Of a stretch of DNA of 64,000 nt, positions 1 to 9,887 are shown one piece after another. Numbering within the stretch: the first letter of the stretch is position 1; every line of letters begins with the position of its first letter. Both the position numbers and the translations under genes were made by a program. This stretch comes from Aspidapion aeneum. Lineage: Eukaryota > Arthropoda > Insecta > Coleoptera > Brentidae. The notes beneath the pieces are model-generated. The model was not told the DNA's origin. It did not search any database and saw nothing but the letters and a program-made list of their open reading frames with translations. The stretch spans positions 43,714,735 through 43,778,734 of the forward strand of contig OY755044.1 of assembly GCA_963576565.1 (NCBI GenBank), in the 5' to 3' direction.

Positions 1-699
1 GCGTTGCTTTCTTTGGAGTTCTTCACTATGAAGCATCGGTCAGTTTGATTTTTCGTGTTTCGAACTGTGACAACAAGATGAAAATCTTGGATTTGAACAT
101 CTTCATTCTGTAGCTGGCACAGTTCAACACCCCTGCATGCACCGGCAACTCCCATTATCAACGCCACCTGGAAAAAAAAAGATTTTTTAGTTACTAAGTA
201 GCAATACAATTTTTTGTACAAACTACGTAACCTGATAGCAACAAATGATATTTCGAATCAGTGACGTTAACATGGTTCAAAATAATGTAAAAACAGTTCA
301 CTTTACCTTGATCATCAAATATTCTTGATTTGGTGCTTCCTGGAGGAACTGCTGGATATGATCCATGTCCAGTATTCGAGACTTCTTTGGGCGGTAGCCA
401 TCCCCATTTCTTTTCAAAAATGCCTTTAATTTTGAATATTTTCCAATGTCCAAACTTTTTTCAACGATCAGCTTTGATTTAATCATTGAATAATGTGACC
501 AAACCGTTGAAGCCTTCAAATTTTTCGCATGATGGAAGAAATATGCAAGAATTACCTTCTCCTGTGTAACATAAGCAACATCCTTAGCTTGACACCAATC
601 CAGGAAATGTTTGTATTGTTTTTCATATATTTTCTCCGATTTAGCGGGCAGCAGTGCCTTCACTGCCTCTGCGGCAGCTGTATCAATATCAATATCCAT
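1..699 (-). CDS. Crypton-type tyrosine recombinase, N-terminal part (exons 699-307 and 167-1; runs off window)
   Basis: Two minus-strand exons. Exon 1 (699-307) starts at an ATG in good context (AAAAAATGG) and encodes about 131 residues rich in Lys/Asp with the helical pattern of a SAM-like core-binding domain (KHFLDWCQA, TVWSHYSMIKSKL). It stops at a GTAAAG donor (306-301). A 139-bp intron ends in a pyrimidine tract and CAG at 170-168. Exon 2 (167-1) continues in phase 0 with ALIMGVAGACRGVELCQL, the box that carries the first catalytic Arg of tyrosine recombinases (G-x-x-R-x-x-EL-x-x-L). The rest of the catalytic domain, including the Tyr, lies outside the window. The family cuts and rejoins DNA through a 3'-phosphotyrosine. 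In insects such short spliced proteins are usually Crypton elements or genes domesticated from them. No terminal repeats are visible, as expected for Cryptons. A longer start at 804 is open but less likely. Live gene versus relic cannot be told from this fragment. Confidence 0.75.
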
Positions 700-974
700 T
701 TTTTTTACTTTTAGGAACGCACTAGCAAATCGCAGAAATCTCCACGGCGTTGTTTGTATTTTAACAGTTATTTTATGGTACCTTGACAACACCCTGACAT
801 CCAAGTATTATCCAAGGCTATCTAAGAAATATCAACTGACTTAACGTCAGAGAATGAATGGTACTTTATTGGTTGTCACATTTTATAGGCCAATCAATAG
901 TGCAGTGGAGATGACTTTCTTTTCGAAAAATTTAATTAAAAATTTGAATGAAACTATGCCCAGAATTACAAAAA
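700..974. other. Upstream flank of the tyrosine recombinase; nothing else seen
   Basis: AT-rich sequence 5' of the recombinase start. No TATA box, repeat or further coding exon that I can defend. Confidence 0.4.
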
Positions 975-1119
975 ATAGTATATATACCACTTGACTAAAG
1001 TGTCTTTTTATCCCTCAGCGAATTGTAGCCCTCCCTGCGGTCGGGCTACAAACATTTCGCCTCGGGATAAAAAGTATCACTTTAGTCCCTGGATATATAA
1101 TTTACTATTATTTCATAAC
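975..1119. repeat. Imperfect palindrome (foldback element), about 145 bp
   Basis: The left arm (ACTAAAGTGTCTTTTTATCCC) is mirrored by GGGATAAAAAGTATCACTTTAGT on the right. The centre is GTAGCCCTCCC TGCGG TCGGGCTAC. The outer ends are also mirrored (AATAGTATATATACC / GGATATATAATTTACTATT). The arms differ by small indels, so it is an aged hairpin. No coding potential. Confidence 0.75.
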
Positions 1120-1211
1120 AAACTAAATAAGTTTAGTCGAGAAAAAGTTTGAATTACATTTCTCGAAGATGGAACAAACAAGGGACCAAAAAATAAAGCA
1201 TATTCTTTTTG

Positions 1212-1226
1212 TTAGGTGATCCGTGT
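1212..1226. repeat. Isolated transposon end GTTAGGTGATCCGTG
   Basis: This 15-mer matches the right-hand end of the 29-bp micro-insertion at 3475-3503. It looks like the terminus of the same DNA-transposon family. No matching left end is visible upstream. 1227-1679 is AT-rich and holds nothing else I recognise apart from a weak match to the 975-1119 palindrome near 1600-1660. Confidence 0.4.
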
Positions 1227-1679
1227 TCTTACTTTGAGATGGGCATGGAAAAGGCCACCGAAGAAAGCAGCTTTCAGTACCGAAAATGATGCAATAAACA
1301 GAATTTCGAAAATTTCACCGTTTCCTGGTTTACATTCTGGAGAAGTCTAGAAAGTTAAATGCTTCGTTTATATGGAAGCAATATTCTATGCCGAAGAACA
1401 CAATAACAATCGAAACGAACCAACTCATCAGCAAAGTACAGTAAGCTTACGGCAAGATGGAAGCAACAAAATAATCGTTATCGTGTATATATCTTGATTC
1501 CTTTTTGTTTTTTGTATTATGATAAAATAAAAAAATCCAAAAACCTATATTTTGCCTTTATGGTTTTAAAGAAATTACTTTTAATCACTGGGGACAAGAA
1601 ATACTACCTTAGCCCATGAAAAAAGGGATTAAACGTACACTTTTATTCCCTAGAGACATGCACACTACACAAATTGTGA

Positions 1680-2657
1680 AAGGCCCCTCATAAACCCAAA
1701 GTCTGGTTTCGATATGTAGATGACACTTTTGTCGTTTGGCCTTATGGTAGAGACAGCCTTAATGAATTTCTCAACCACATTAACAGCATACACCCCAGTA
1801 TACAATTTACAATGGAAACAGAAAACAACAGAGAATTAGCATTCCTTGACGTACTAGTAACGAGGAAAGAGGGACGACTAGGACATACCGTATACAGAAA
1901 ACATACTCACACAGACCGCTACCTAAACAACACATCTAACCACCACCCGTGCCAACGAAAAGGGGTAATAAGAACATTGGTAGAGAGGGCGAAAAGAATC
2001 TGCGAACCAGAACATCTAGACAAAGAATTAAACCATCTTAAAAACGCCCTCGTAGCAAATGGATACACTCAAAGCGACATAGATAAATGTATACGACCAA
2101 AGCCGAGCACTAGAAGTAACAATAGCGGTGGACTGAGCAGCCGCGAAGTTACTTCAAGAGCCTTTCTGCCCTACATCCCTAGAGTGACAGATAGGATCGG
2201 ACGTATTCTGGGAAAACACAACATAAAAACGATCTTCAAGCCATCTAAGAAGATCGAGAACCACCTCAGATCTGCGAAGGATATAAGGAACCTACTAAGT
2301 TCTTCGGGGGTATACCTCATTCCTTGTACCTGTGGAAGTGTCTACATCGGAACAACCAAACGGTCCGTAAACACAAGAATCAAAGAACACAAAGCCAACT
2401 GCCGACTCGGACATACGGAAAAATCCGCAGTTGCAGACCATACACTAAACAATGAAGACCACCGAATAAAATTCGAAGACACACAAGTTCTCTGCGCCTC
2501 CTCTTCATACTATCCAAGACTCTATAGAGAAGCAATCGAAATTCATAAACACCAGCAGAACTTCAACAGATCTGAAGACCGGTCGTGGATTGGCATGGAA
2601 CATCTGTTCCTGACTATCAGGACGTGTTCCAGACCGGGATCACTCGTATCCTCATGA
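1680..2657 (+). CDS. Penelope-like retroelement polyprotein, 5'-truncated (RT palm end + GIY-YIG endonuclease)
   Basis: The frame is open from just after a TGA at 1677 to a stop at 2657, though the first ATG is only at 1812. Upstream of that ATG the same frame reads WFRYVDDTFVVW (1704-1739), the reverse-transcriptase catalytic box. The reading frame therefore belongs to an element whose 5' part, including the earlier RT motifs, is missing. A linker follows, then a C-terminal GIY-YIG nuclease: GVYLIPC (GIY-like) and SVYIGTTKRSVNTRIKEHK (YIG-like with the conserved Arg), ending near the conserved EAIEIHKH block. RT plus GIY-YIG in this order defines the Penelope-like class. The protein would prime reverse transcription at nicked chromosomal DNA. 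No stop interrupts 326 codons, so the copy is not very old, but it cannot be autonomous. Confidence 0.9.
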   Translation, partial: KAPHKPKVWFRYVDDTFVVWPYGRDSLNEFLNHINSIHPSIQFTMETENNRELAFLDVLVTRKEGRLGHTVYRKHTHTDRYLNNTSNHHPCQRKGVIRTLVERAKRICEPEHLDKELNHLKNALVANGYTQSDIDKCIRPKPSTRSNNSGGLSSREVTSRAFLPYIPRVTDRIGRILGKHNIKTIFKPSKKIENHLRSAKDIRNLLSSSGVYLIPCTCGSVYIGTTKRSVNTRIKEHKANCRLGHTEKSAVADHTLNNEDHRIKFEDTQVLCASSSYYPRLYREAIEIHKHQQNFNRSEDRSWIGMEHLFLTIRTCSRPGSLVSS

Positions 2658-3060
2658 TCGACGTTGGAGAAAGTGGAAACCAAACAGTTTTAGATCTGAA
2701 GAAACTCTTAAAATTAACAGAACATGGGTACCGGTTCTTAAAAACACTAAACGGCTCGCTTACAATAACAAAACTGAATCAAGGGAATGTGACCAATCAC
2801 CGACCAGCTCTGATATACACCCCGCCCACCATAGCGTATATAACCTGCACCCGCGACAGACTAACCACCAGTCTTCGAGAAGCCGACAAACAGTCAACAT
2901 CTCCTGAAGATGCCATCCACTCGAGATGGCGAAACGTCGAGAACGAATTTCCAACGACGACGGCCGAACAGCCCGAAAGCACACCCACCAGTGCACACTA
3001 TATTTTTGGTTTCTTGCGCTGTGTGGGTCCTAACACAGGGTCCTAATAAATATTGAAATC
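2658..3060 (+). mobile_element. 3' non-coding part of the Penelope-like element
   Basis: It follows the GIY-YIG frame and ends near an AATAAA (3045-3050) and an A-rich stretch around 3060. It carries the hammerhead-like motif at 2904-2938. A 153-codon open frame (2585-3046) overlaps it. I regard that frame as chance because it has no similarity to the known C-terminus of the class. Confidence 0.65.
2904..2938 (+). ncRNA. Hammerhead ribozyme-like core of the Penelope-like element
   Basis: Order seen: CTGAAGA (2904-2910), a perfect 6-bp stem II (GCCATC 2912-2917 with GATGGC 2925-2930) closed by a 7-nt loop, then GAAA (2931-2934) and CGTC (2935-2938). CUGANGA - stem II - GAAA is the conserved hammerhead core. 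Penelope-like elements are known to carry minimal type I hammerheads in this place. Stem III would be extremely short here and I cannot verify stem I pairing. Cleavage activity is inference. Confidence 0.6.
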
Positions 3061-3474
3061 ATAAAAAAACTTAGTTTTTTTAGGTTTGTTTATTTGGACA
3101 GTCAAATTTATATACCGGGTGTGACGGACAGTTCTTTACGTAACATTTATAAACCATTTAATTTTTTTGAACATAAAAAAAGCTACGCTCCTGACAGTGT
3201 CAGATTTGCGTTTTTCGTAAATGAGGTTATGTTTGGTGCCGCTACATATTAGCTTGTCTAACGAACTGTCACGATCAGCTGTTTTTCGATCCAAGATGGT
3301 CGCCATAGGACAAACAAAGCGTTTCCCCATAAGCCGCAATGTTAACAAAAACGTAATTTTTAAAAAAAGTGAAACGATTTAATTTACAACAAAGATGCTG
3401 TTTTAAGTATTGAACCTTTGTACACATGGGAAAAATGCGTTTTTCTTTAAAAAAAATCAATTGAAGCCAGTAAA

Positions 3475-3503
3475 CACGGATCACCTAACATAGGTGATCC
3501 GTG
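3475..3503. mobile_element. 29-bp micro-insertion made only of inverted ends, with 7-bp target duplication
   Basis: Two perfect 13-bp inverted repeats (CACGGATCACCTA / TAGGTGATCCGTG) are separated by 3 bases. They are flanked by CAGTAAA at 3468-3474 and again at 3504-3510. The homologous repeat copy near 63733-63743 reads CCAGTAAATCTC without the insertion, i.e. the empty site. This is direct evidence of a transposition-like event. Confidence 0.85.
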
Positions 3504-3598
3504 CAGTAAATCTCAAATAAAAGGGACCATGTTTTGTTCAAAAGTCAGGTTATGTTTTTTACTCAGTTTGAATCATTATTATTAGTTTCTGTGCTGTT

Positions 3599-3730
3599 AT
3601 GAATTGTGGCAGCTGGGGAGAGCTTGATAATGTTAGTTTTGATGGAATGCCAAGTATTTTGACCTTAAAAAATCATCTTGATTTAAATGAACTAGGTATC
3701 AGCTCAAAGAAGGGAAAAGAAAGTGAATAA
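3599..3730 (+). CDS. 43-codon reading frame inside the long-inverted-repeat element
   Basis: ATG to TAA, 43 residues beginning MNCGSWGELDNVSFDGMPS. The same frame, same length, recurs at 63867-63998 in the other copy. The two differ at four bases and all four change an amino acid (E8D, L32P, G39E, E43G), which does not look like selection on protein. It may be a leftover first exon of a lost transposase, or chance. No domain recognised. Confidence 0.25.
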   Translation: MNCGSWGELDNVSFDGMPSILTLKNHLDLNELGISSKKGKESE

Positions 3731-5706
3731 GTGCTCTATTACCTGACTTAACAGAGGATAAATTGAAATATTCGAAAGTTTTTTGTCAGATTTGTTTTGG
3801 ATAAATGTGTAACTGCCATTTTGGCAACATTTTCTATTGGGATCTTTTTTTGTGCTTGAGTGGACCTTTTGCAGAAGTGTAACATAGAATTGTGTTAAAC
3901 TGTAAGAAATATTTCACTATGATTTTTTTACTATTCTAGGCAAGCAACTTTCAAAACTAGAATACAGCAATGATCATGACACAATCATGAGGAGAGACCC
4001 ATCCTGAATGGATTATTATTTCAAAACGGTTGAAAAATTTTAAAAATGATGGTTGAAAAAAGGGTCTAGAGGAGAAAGAAAAGGAAAACAATATGAGGTT
4101 AAAGTGTGAATAATGAGCTGAACCAAATTTGTACACCATCCTACAGAACTCTTAAATAAACTTTTGGTAGTGTAGCGTCTTGTATAGTGTCGAGTGAAGT
4201 CCTGTATCATAAAAGTTTCTTTTTCTTTAATAAATATTTATTTTACAGACCTCAAAACAGTTAAACCTCTTTTTATCTTAAACTATTTTGGTGCAAATTT
4301 TCCTTTATTTCCATGCTTTTTGACACCTAAAACTTGTACACCGTAAAATTTGTATAGTATCTGACTGCACCTACTACAAGTCCCGTTGTGAAATTTCTAC
4401 GGTACTGGTCTGAGCTTATTACCAAAAAAAATTTTTTATGGCATCATTAATAATAGATGGAAAAAAAGTAATCTTTGTAATTTCTCTCAAAAAAACTTGG
4501 GTTCTAATACTCCTAATGGGTCATATGCTGTTACGCCCAATTGTAGAGTAGAGTATATATTTATTTGCATAAACTTTTAGATACATAAGTGAGCAAATAT
4601 TGTTACAAAAAAACAGAAATAAAAGTAATAGTAACAGTAGTAATACAACAGCGAATATTGTACTGTTGTAAAATTTGAACAGTACTTACTGTTGTGAGCT
4701 GATGAACATTAGGTTTGACCGTACTTAAGCCCTATGTATTATAGTTCATGGAAAATCATATGGTGATGTATGGTGTGTGAGGCCTATGACAAGGAAAAAC
4801 TGTATTTTAATTTTGCAAGTTTTTTTTATATAATGTTTACTTATATTTTTTTAAATAAACATATTTTGTAAAGTACTTATTAGAAGTTTGCTTGACCAAC
4901 CTCAGTTGGAACTCATATGTGCATATTGATCTGTTGGACTGACCTACCTATAAGTTGTTCCTCTTTTTCCTGTCACTACTGGAGGGTTAAAACAATTAAA
5001 CTTTGTCTAAACCTAAAAATCATAGTGAAATATGTTTCACAGTTTAACGCTATAGAATTCCTATTACTTAGCAAAAGGTTTATTCAAGTACAACAAAATA
5101 TCCTAATAGAAAACCTGAATCTGATGAGAAAAGTTTAGTCTATTTCAATTTCGTCTCTGTTAACTGAGCTCTTTGAATAGAACTACTTTCCCCTACCTTG
5201 GGCGGATAGTTCATTGATTCATTGGTCAAAAAACTTCAAAAACCTTTGGGGGGCCCCCAGATGTCTCATGATGTACTTTATGCTATTTTTTTGTTTATTC
5301 ATGAAATATATGGAAAATATCTAAAAAAATATGTGGTTTGGGGGGGCCCGGGCCCCTAGCCCCCCGCCCCCTTGGTGCGCCCATGTAATAATTCAAAATA
5401 AGTGAAAAAACTAAAAAAAAAGTTAAAAAAAAAACAAAATAAACAAAAACATAACCTACTTTTTTCAAGAAAACATGGTCCCTTTTATTTCAGATTTTCT
5501 CGCTTTAGTTTAATATTTTTAAGAAAAACGCATTTTTCCCATATGCACAAAGGATCTGTTCTTAAAACTGATTAATTTTTTAGACTAAAGCTCTTGTCGT
5601 TTTTGTAAAATTTACGTTTTTGTTAACATTACGGCTTATGGGAAATCGGTTTGTTTGTCCTATGGAAGACATCTTGGATTTGATCATATGTTTTGTTAGA
5701 CAGCCC

Positions 5707-6263
5707 TATATCTATTAAAGGACTATATATGCCCAATAATAAAAAAAGTGTAAGCAACACAGGGGGCTGTGAGATTTTCCCTTGATCCCTTTGTCTCCTC
5801 TGCGTCTTGGCAACCGCGCCTGTTGAATGATGACGGGAGTCTATTTATGACGCCATTTTATCGTTTTTGTTTTGGTGGTGGTTTGTCTTTAAATTCTAAA
5901 TGTTTTTTTGTGATTTTTGTGCAAAGATATAACACGTGATTTATAAACGCAGTTCGCGTCCGCAGTTGAGAGTTCGCTAATGCTTAAAATACTACTCAAG
6001 ACCTTCTGGGGCCTTTTTATACTTATTTACCTAATCTGTGCTGGGGCCAATAGAAAGCTAAATAACATAATACCTATATTATAAATGCCTGCATTGTAGT
6101 TAAATGGACACGAACTACCAACTTAAATATAAAATTTGGTTATCTCTGAACTGCGATCTAAGAAGAAGCAACTTCATTAAAAGTTTGCTGTGTCTGTAGG
6201 GCAGACAGCCAAGCAGAAAATGTGTTAATGTATAGGTAAGTAGGTACCTAACTATTGTTTTAT
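5707..6263. other. Unannotated stretch, locally GC/CpG-richer around 5790-5990
   Basis: No coding exon recognised. The 5800-5980 part has more CpG than its surroundings (GCGTCTTGG, CAACCGCGCC, GCAGTTCGCGTCCG). This could be an old promoter or a repeat fragment, but I see no motif that decides. Confidence 0.2.
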
Positions 6264-6424
6264 GGGGTGAATAGCTCTCACAATCGGTGTACACATTTTT
6301 CACAATCTTGTTACAATCCTTAAACAATATCTCACAATCTTACACACACAATCCCTCACAATCTGGGAAAAGATTCTGGATTTTCACAATTAGTGTACAG
6401 ACTTTGGGTTAGCTATTCAGCCCT
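6264..6424 (-). repeat. Foldback MITE, gattgtgag family (copy A3)
   Basis: The ends are GGGGTGAATAGCT and AGCTATTCAGCCCTCGG, with the inner cap CGGTGTACACA / TAGTGTACAGACTTTGGG. The interior is a run of degenerate TCACAATCT words. Same family, opposite orientation, as 39895-40075. Confidence 0.7.
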
Positions 6425-7257
6425 CGGTTTTATGTTTATCATAGATATGTTTAGATTGGTATAAGGGTGGTTTATACAAATCTTAAGGAAATATTTGAAA
6501 GGCTGTGCCGAAAGCTGGGCAGTAATGCTTTCAAAGTGCTTCAAAAAGTGAATGGAGCACAATAGTACTTGGGGCACAGTGCTCTCAAAAGGCCCACGTT
6601 TTTTTCTCAGTAAGTAGTTGGTAATTGCAATCACTTATAGTAAATTCTTTTGGGAAAAAATGCAGCACCGGTGTGCCACTAGTGCAACTTTTTGTATTCT
6701 TTTGAGCAACTGACAAACTCCGTGTGACACTCTGTGAAAATTTTTTGCCATGGACTCTCCAAGCTCATGTATGTATGTATTCGAAAGTGGTCGCAGGCCC
6801 TACTGGACCTCCATGCACTGCGACCACATATGGATCTATTGTGCCCACATACCTATATACTGAGTTTGACTAAAGTGGCACATTTTTTTTTCCACCCAGC
6901 ACATAAAAAACTCTGCAGATTACAACAATAAATGATTTAGGCTTAACACTGTGGCTCAAAGATATACCACTAAGGCCTCTGCACTCATGTTACCCTGGTG
7001 CACTTTTGTATTCTTTTGAAACTGCACAGGAGCAATTTTTTAGTAGCACCAAAATAGTCTCAGTGGACTACAAGTACCACACTAATTTTCACTAAACTAA
7101 ACCAGCTCTTGCAAAATAAATTCCATATATTTTTTTGATATTTATAGTCTTTTTATTTTAATTAATTTTAAATACTTTTTTGTAGATTCATAGGGCACAT
7201 GACTAGGCCTATAGTAAGAACTAAAAAATGATCTACCATTAGAGATCCGTGTGAAAC
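6425..7257. other. No feature recognised
   Basis: AT-rich with short open frames in both strands, none with a recognisable motif, plausible splice sites or coding-like composition. Confidence 0.3.
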
Positions 7258-7345
7258 TGCAGCCAGTTGCCCGCAGCCAAAGTGTGAAGTTAGCAGCCAG
7301 TTGCCCGCAGCCAAAGTGTGAAGTTAGCAACCAGTTTCCCGCAGA
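7258..7345. repeat. Tandem repeat of about 36 bp, 2.4 copies
   Basis: The unit includes GCAGCCAGTTGCCCGCAGCC followed by AAAGTGTGAAGTTA. Two full copies are nearly perfect, then a partial third (CAACCAGTTTCCCGCAG). Confidence 0.85.
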
Positions 7346-7542
7346 TTTATTGACGTTTTATGGAAATTATCCAATTAAGTATTATTTACAAGCAAATTCT
7401 TAGTAAAATGCACAAGGATATGAACTTGCTCTTGTCTTGCAAGACAAGGTTTTTTGTGCATCACTAGGATAATTCAGCTCACTGAAAAAGACATTGTAGG
7501 GTATCAAAATGTCACCAATTATCTCTGGATTATAAATTTCAG

Positions 7543-7858
7543 GTGACGCAAGGACTCATACCACTGAAGCATGCAGTATGGCAGAAATTACAAAGAAAGC
7601 TGCTCAGCTAATTTTGACACAAGCAGGAATTTGGCTAAAGCATGGATACAGTCCATTGCATCTGGCTGCTGAACATGGGGAGCTTGACCCCCATGAATGT
7701 GTTATACCAGGTATAGTTGGTAGGTACTTGTAGACTTTTTCCTTTTCCTTTTTTTAAAATAATTTTGTTTATGTAATTATACTTAAATTATGATCAATTT
7801 TTTTCATGTAGGAAAAAGATGGGGATATAAGAAACAAAGGATACCAAGATCCTTCTAG
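7543..7858 (+). CDS. Two short exons (7543-7710, 7812-7858), ankyrin-like segment, C-terminal end of a protein
   Basis: Exon a lies between an acceptor (TTTCAG at 7537-7542) and a donor (CAG|GTATAG at 7711). It reads 55 codons with no stop in a 1-1 phase and contains GYSPLHLAAEHGEL, the helix-turn-helix signature of an ankyrin repeat. Exon b follows an acceptor (TGTAG, 7811), keeps the phase, and ends RIPRSF-stop at 7856-7858. In the second copy (8592-8775, 8872-8912) exon b keeps its frame through a 6-base deletion and its stop, with the same ending (GYKKQRMPRSF). That conservation is the main support. Upstream exons are not visible, so the segment may be a captured gene fragment inside a mobile or duplicated block. 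One ankyrin unit alone is weak evidence. Confidence 0.4.
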
Positions 7859-8591
7859 TACGCAAACCACGTGTATTCAATACTTCAAAAGCTCAAAGTT
7901 TCAGATAATATATTTTTGTTGTTGTAAGAAAAAAAAATATTTGCACCTCTTATACTTGCGTTTGTGGTCAAATATCATCTCTTACTGAACACCCTATAAG
8001 TATGTTAAACCCCAAATGTATATATCTTTTCTTTCTGAATTAAAAGTATTTGGTCCAGTCGTTTTTGAAATATTTGGATTTTAAAAACATGAATAAACAA
8101 TAAGAACATTGAAATCAGTTGTTTGTTTATCACAATCAATATAATTAGATTTTTAAAATGCCAATATTTCAACAATGGGTGGACCAAATGTAAACAGCAT
8201 ATATTTTTAAATTTAGAAGAAAAATATTTATTAATTTTTGTTAATATATAGGGTGTTCCAAAAGAGATTTACCATGTTTATAACTTTGCGACATTCATTT
8301 GTTTTGTTAGATAACATTAAGAAAATCGATATTTTTTAAATTTTTTAAATCTATATTTTTTGTGTTGTATTAAAAGTTAAACTTTTTAAAAAACAAATCA
8401 TTGATTTATTGACGTTTAATGGAAATTATCCATTCAAGTATTATTTACAAACAAATTCTTAGTAAAATGCACAAGGATATGAACTTGCTCTTGTCTTGTT
8501 TTTTGTGCATCACTAGGATAATTCAGCTCACCGAAAAAGACATTGTAGTGTATCAAAATGTCACCAATTATCTCTGGATTATAAATATCAG

Positions 8592-8912
8592 GTGACGCAA
8601 GGACTCATACCACTGAAGCATGCAGTATGGCAGAAATTACAAAGCTGCTCAGCTCATTTTGACACAAGCAGGAATATGGCATGTAGTTGATGAGTGTGGA
8701 TAAAGCATGGATACAGTCCATTGCATCTGGCTGCTGAACATGGGGAGCTTGACCCCCATAAATGTGTTATACCAGGTATAGTTAGTAGGTACTTGTAGAC
8801 TTTTTCCTTTTTTTAAAATAATTTTGTTTATGTAATTATACTTAAATTATAATAAAAAATTTTTAATGTAGGAATAGGATATAAGAAACAGAGGATGCCA
8901 AGATCATTTTAG
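8592..8912 (+). pseudogene. Decayed second copy of the ankyrin-like exon pair
   Basis: Matches 7543-7858. A 4-base deletion after ATTACAAAG shifts the frame. The segment after GGAATATGG contains extra sequence relative to copy 1 (CATGTAGTTGATGAGTGTGG) with in-frame stops. Splice sites (8590-8591 AG; CAG|GTATAG at 8776) and the terminal exon (8872-8912) remain. Confidence 0.5.
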
Positions 8913-9212
8913 TACGCAAACCTCAAAGTTTCAGATATATTTTTTTTGTTGTAAGAAAAAAAATTATTTGCACCTCTTATACTTGTGTTTGTGGTCAAAT
9001 AGGTACAAGACCTTCGTATTTTTTATGCTTGTCATAAACAAGGAGTTTAGAGTGTAAATTTAATTTAATTAAAAAAAAACACCTTACATATACATACATA
9101 TACAATACATTGCTCATATACATTACAAATTAGCATATGTTTCTTATTACGCCTTTTCTTTTACTTTTGTTTTAGGAACATAATAATAATATAAGTTACT
9201 TGAAAAATAATG

Positions 9213-9830
9213 TACATAAAGTTAGCAAAACAACTCTGGAAATTTAAAAAATCTATATGGGCATAATTTGCCGTCAATTATCCGTAAATTAGTTGTAAAA
9301 ACAAAAAATTTGCCGTGCCGGTTTTAAAAGAAAATTAAGTTCTGCTAACTTTATATAAAGCTGTCAAAAAAACAAAATTTGTTAAATGGTGTTCTGCTAA
9401 CTTCATATGAAGTGAACACCCATAGAAACAATGGATTTATCTATGTTTAGTGCTCAATTTGACGTTAATTATCCGTAAATTAGATGTAAAAACAATGATT
9501 TGCCATTCCTGTCTTAAATGAATTGTTAACACAAGACATATGTTCAGATAACACCTTAAATTTAGCAGAACACTATTTTTTTTGGATAATTAACGATAAA
9601 TTATTTATTAATTGTTTTTAATCCATTATTTTTATAGGTGTTGTACACAGATTTCAAGAAGTCTGTGGTGTTGTACTACCTTTATATTATATATAAGTTA
9701 GCAGAACACAATTTTTTTTTTTAAATGGGCATGGCACATTTTTTGTTTTTACAACTTATTTACGGCAACGGCAAATAATAAGCATATAATTTTTTAAAAT
9801 TTACAAAGTTCCGCTAACTTTATATATATT
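9213..9830. repeat. Foldback MITE with ends (TA)TAAAGTTAGCRGAAC
   Basis: The left part runs AAAGTTAGCAAAAC ... CAATTATCCGTAAATTAG ... TTGTAAAAACAAAAAATTTGCC and is mirrored on the right, ending GTTCCGCTAACTTTATATA. Internal sub-ends (GTTCTGCTAACTT) at about 9390 and 9700 suggest nesting. A further copy is at about 62320-62560. Confidence 0.7.
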
Positions 9831-9887
9831 GAAAAATATGTTATATCATTATTATATATATTTTTTATATTTAATAGGAAGGGCGAA

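Larger units (their letters stand above)
3244..5706. mobile_element. Non-autonomous element with about 250-300 bp terminal inverted repeats (copy 1)
   Basis: The arm at 3244-3540 (from CATATTAGCTTGTCTAACG to AAAGGGACCATGTTTTG) recurs inverted at about 5460-5706, and direct at 63467-63780. Shared landmarks are ATAGGACAAACAAA, ATAAGCCGNAATGTTAAC, TGGGAAAAATGCGTTTTTC and AAATAAAAGGGACCATG. The interior (3540-5460) has no transposase. It has acquired other repeats: a fragment of the gtcctgtata family (about 4100-4210) and a G/C-rich foldback (about 5235-5390). The right arm is more diverged than the left. Superfamily is unknown to me; the borders are approximate. Confidence 0.6.
7346..9003. repeat. 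Tandem segmental duplication (7346-7990 and about 8400-9003)
   Basis: Both halves begin with TTATTGACGTTT and run in the same order through AAAATGCACAAGGATATGAA, the exon-like blocks described separately, and end near CTTATACTTG. Differences are substitutions and small indels. About 400 bp separate them, including 8005-8390, where nothing coding is seen. Confidence 0.85.

Noticed and set aside
2585..3046. 153-codon open frame after the Penelope GIY-YIG domain
   Set aside because: Different frame, no family similarity, overlaps the ribozyme-like 3' region.
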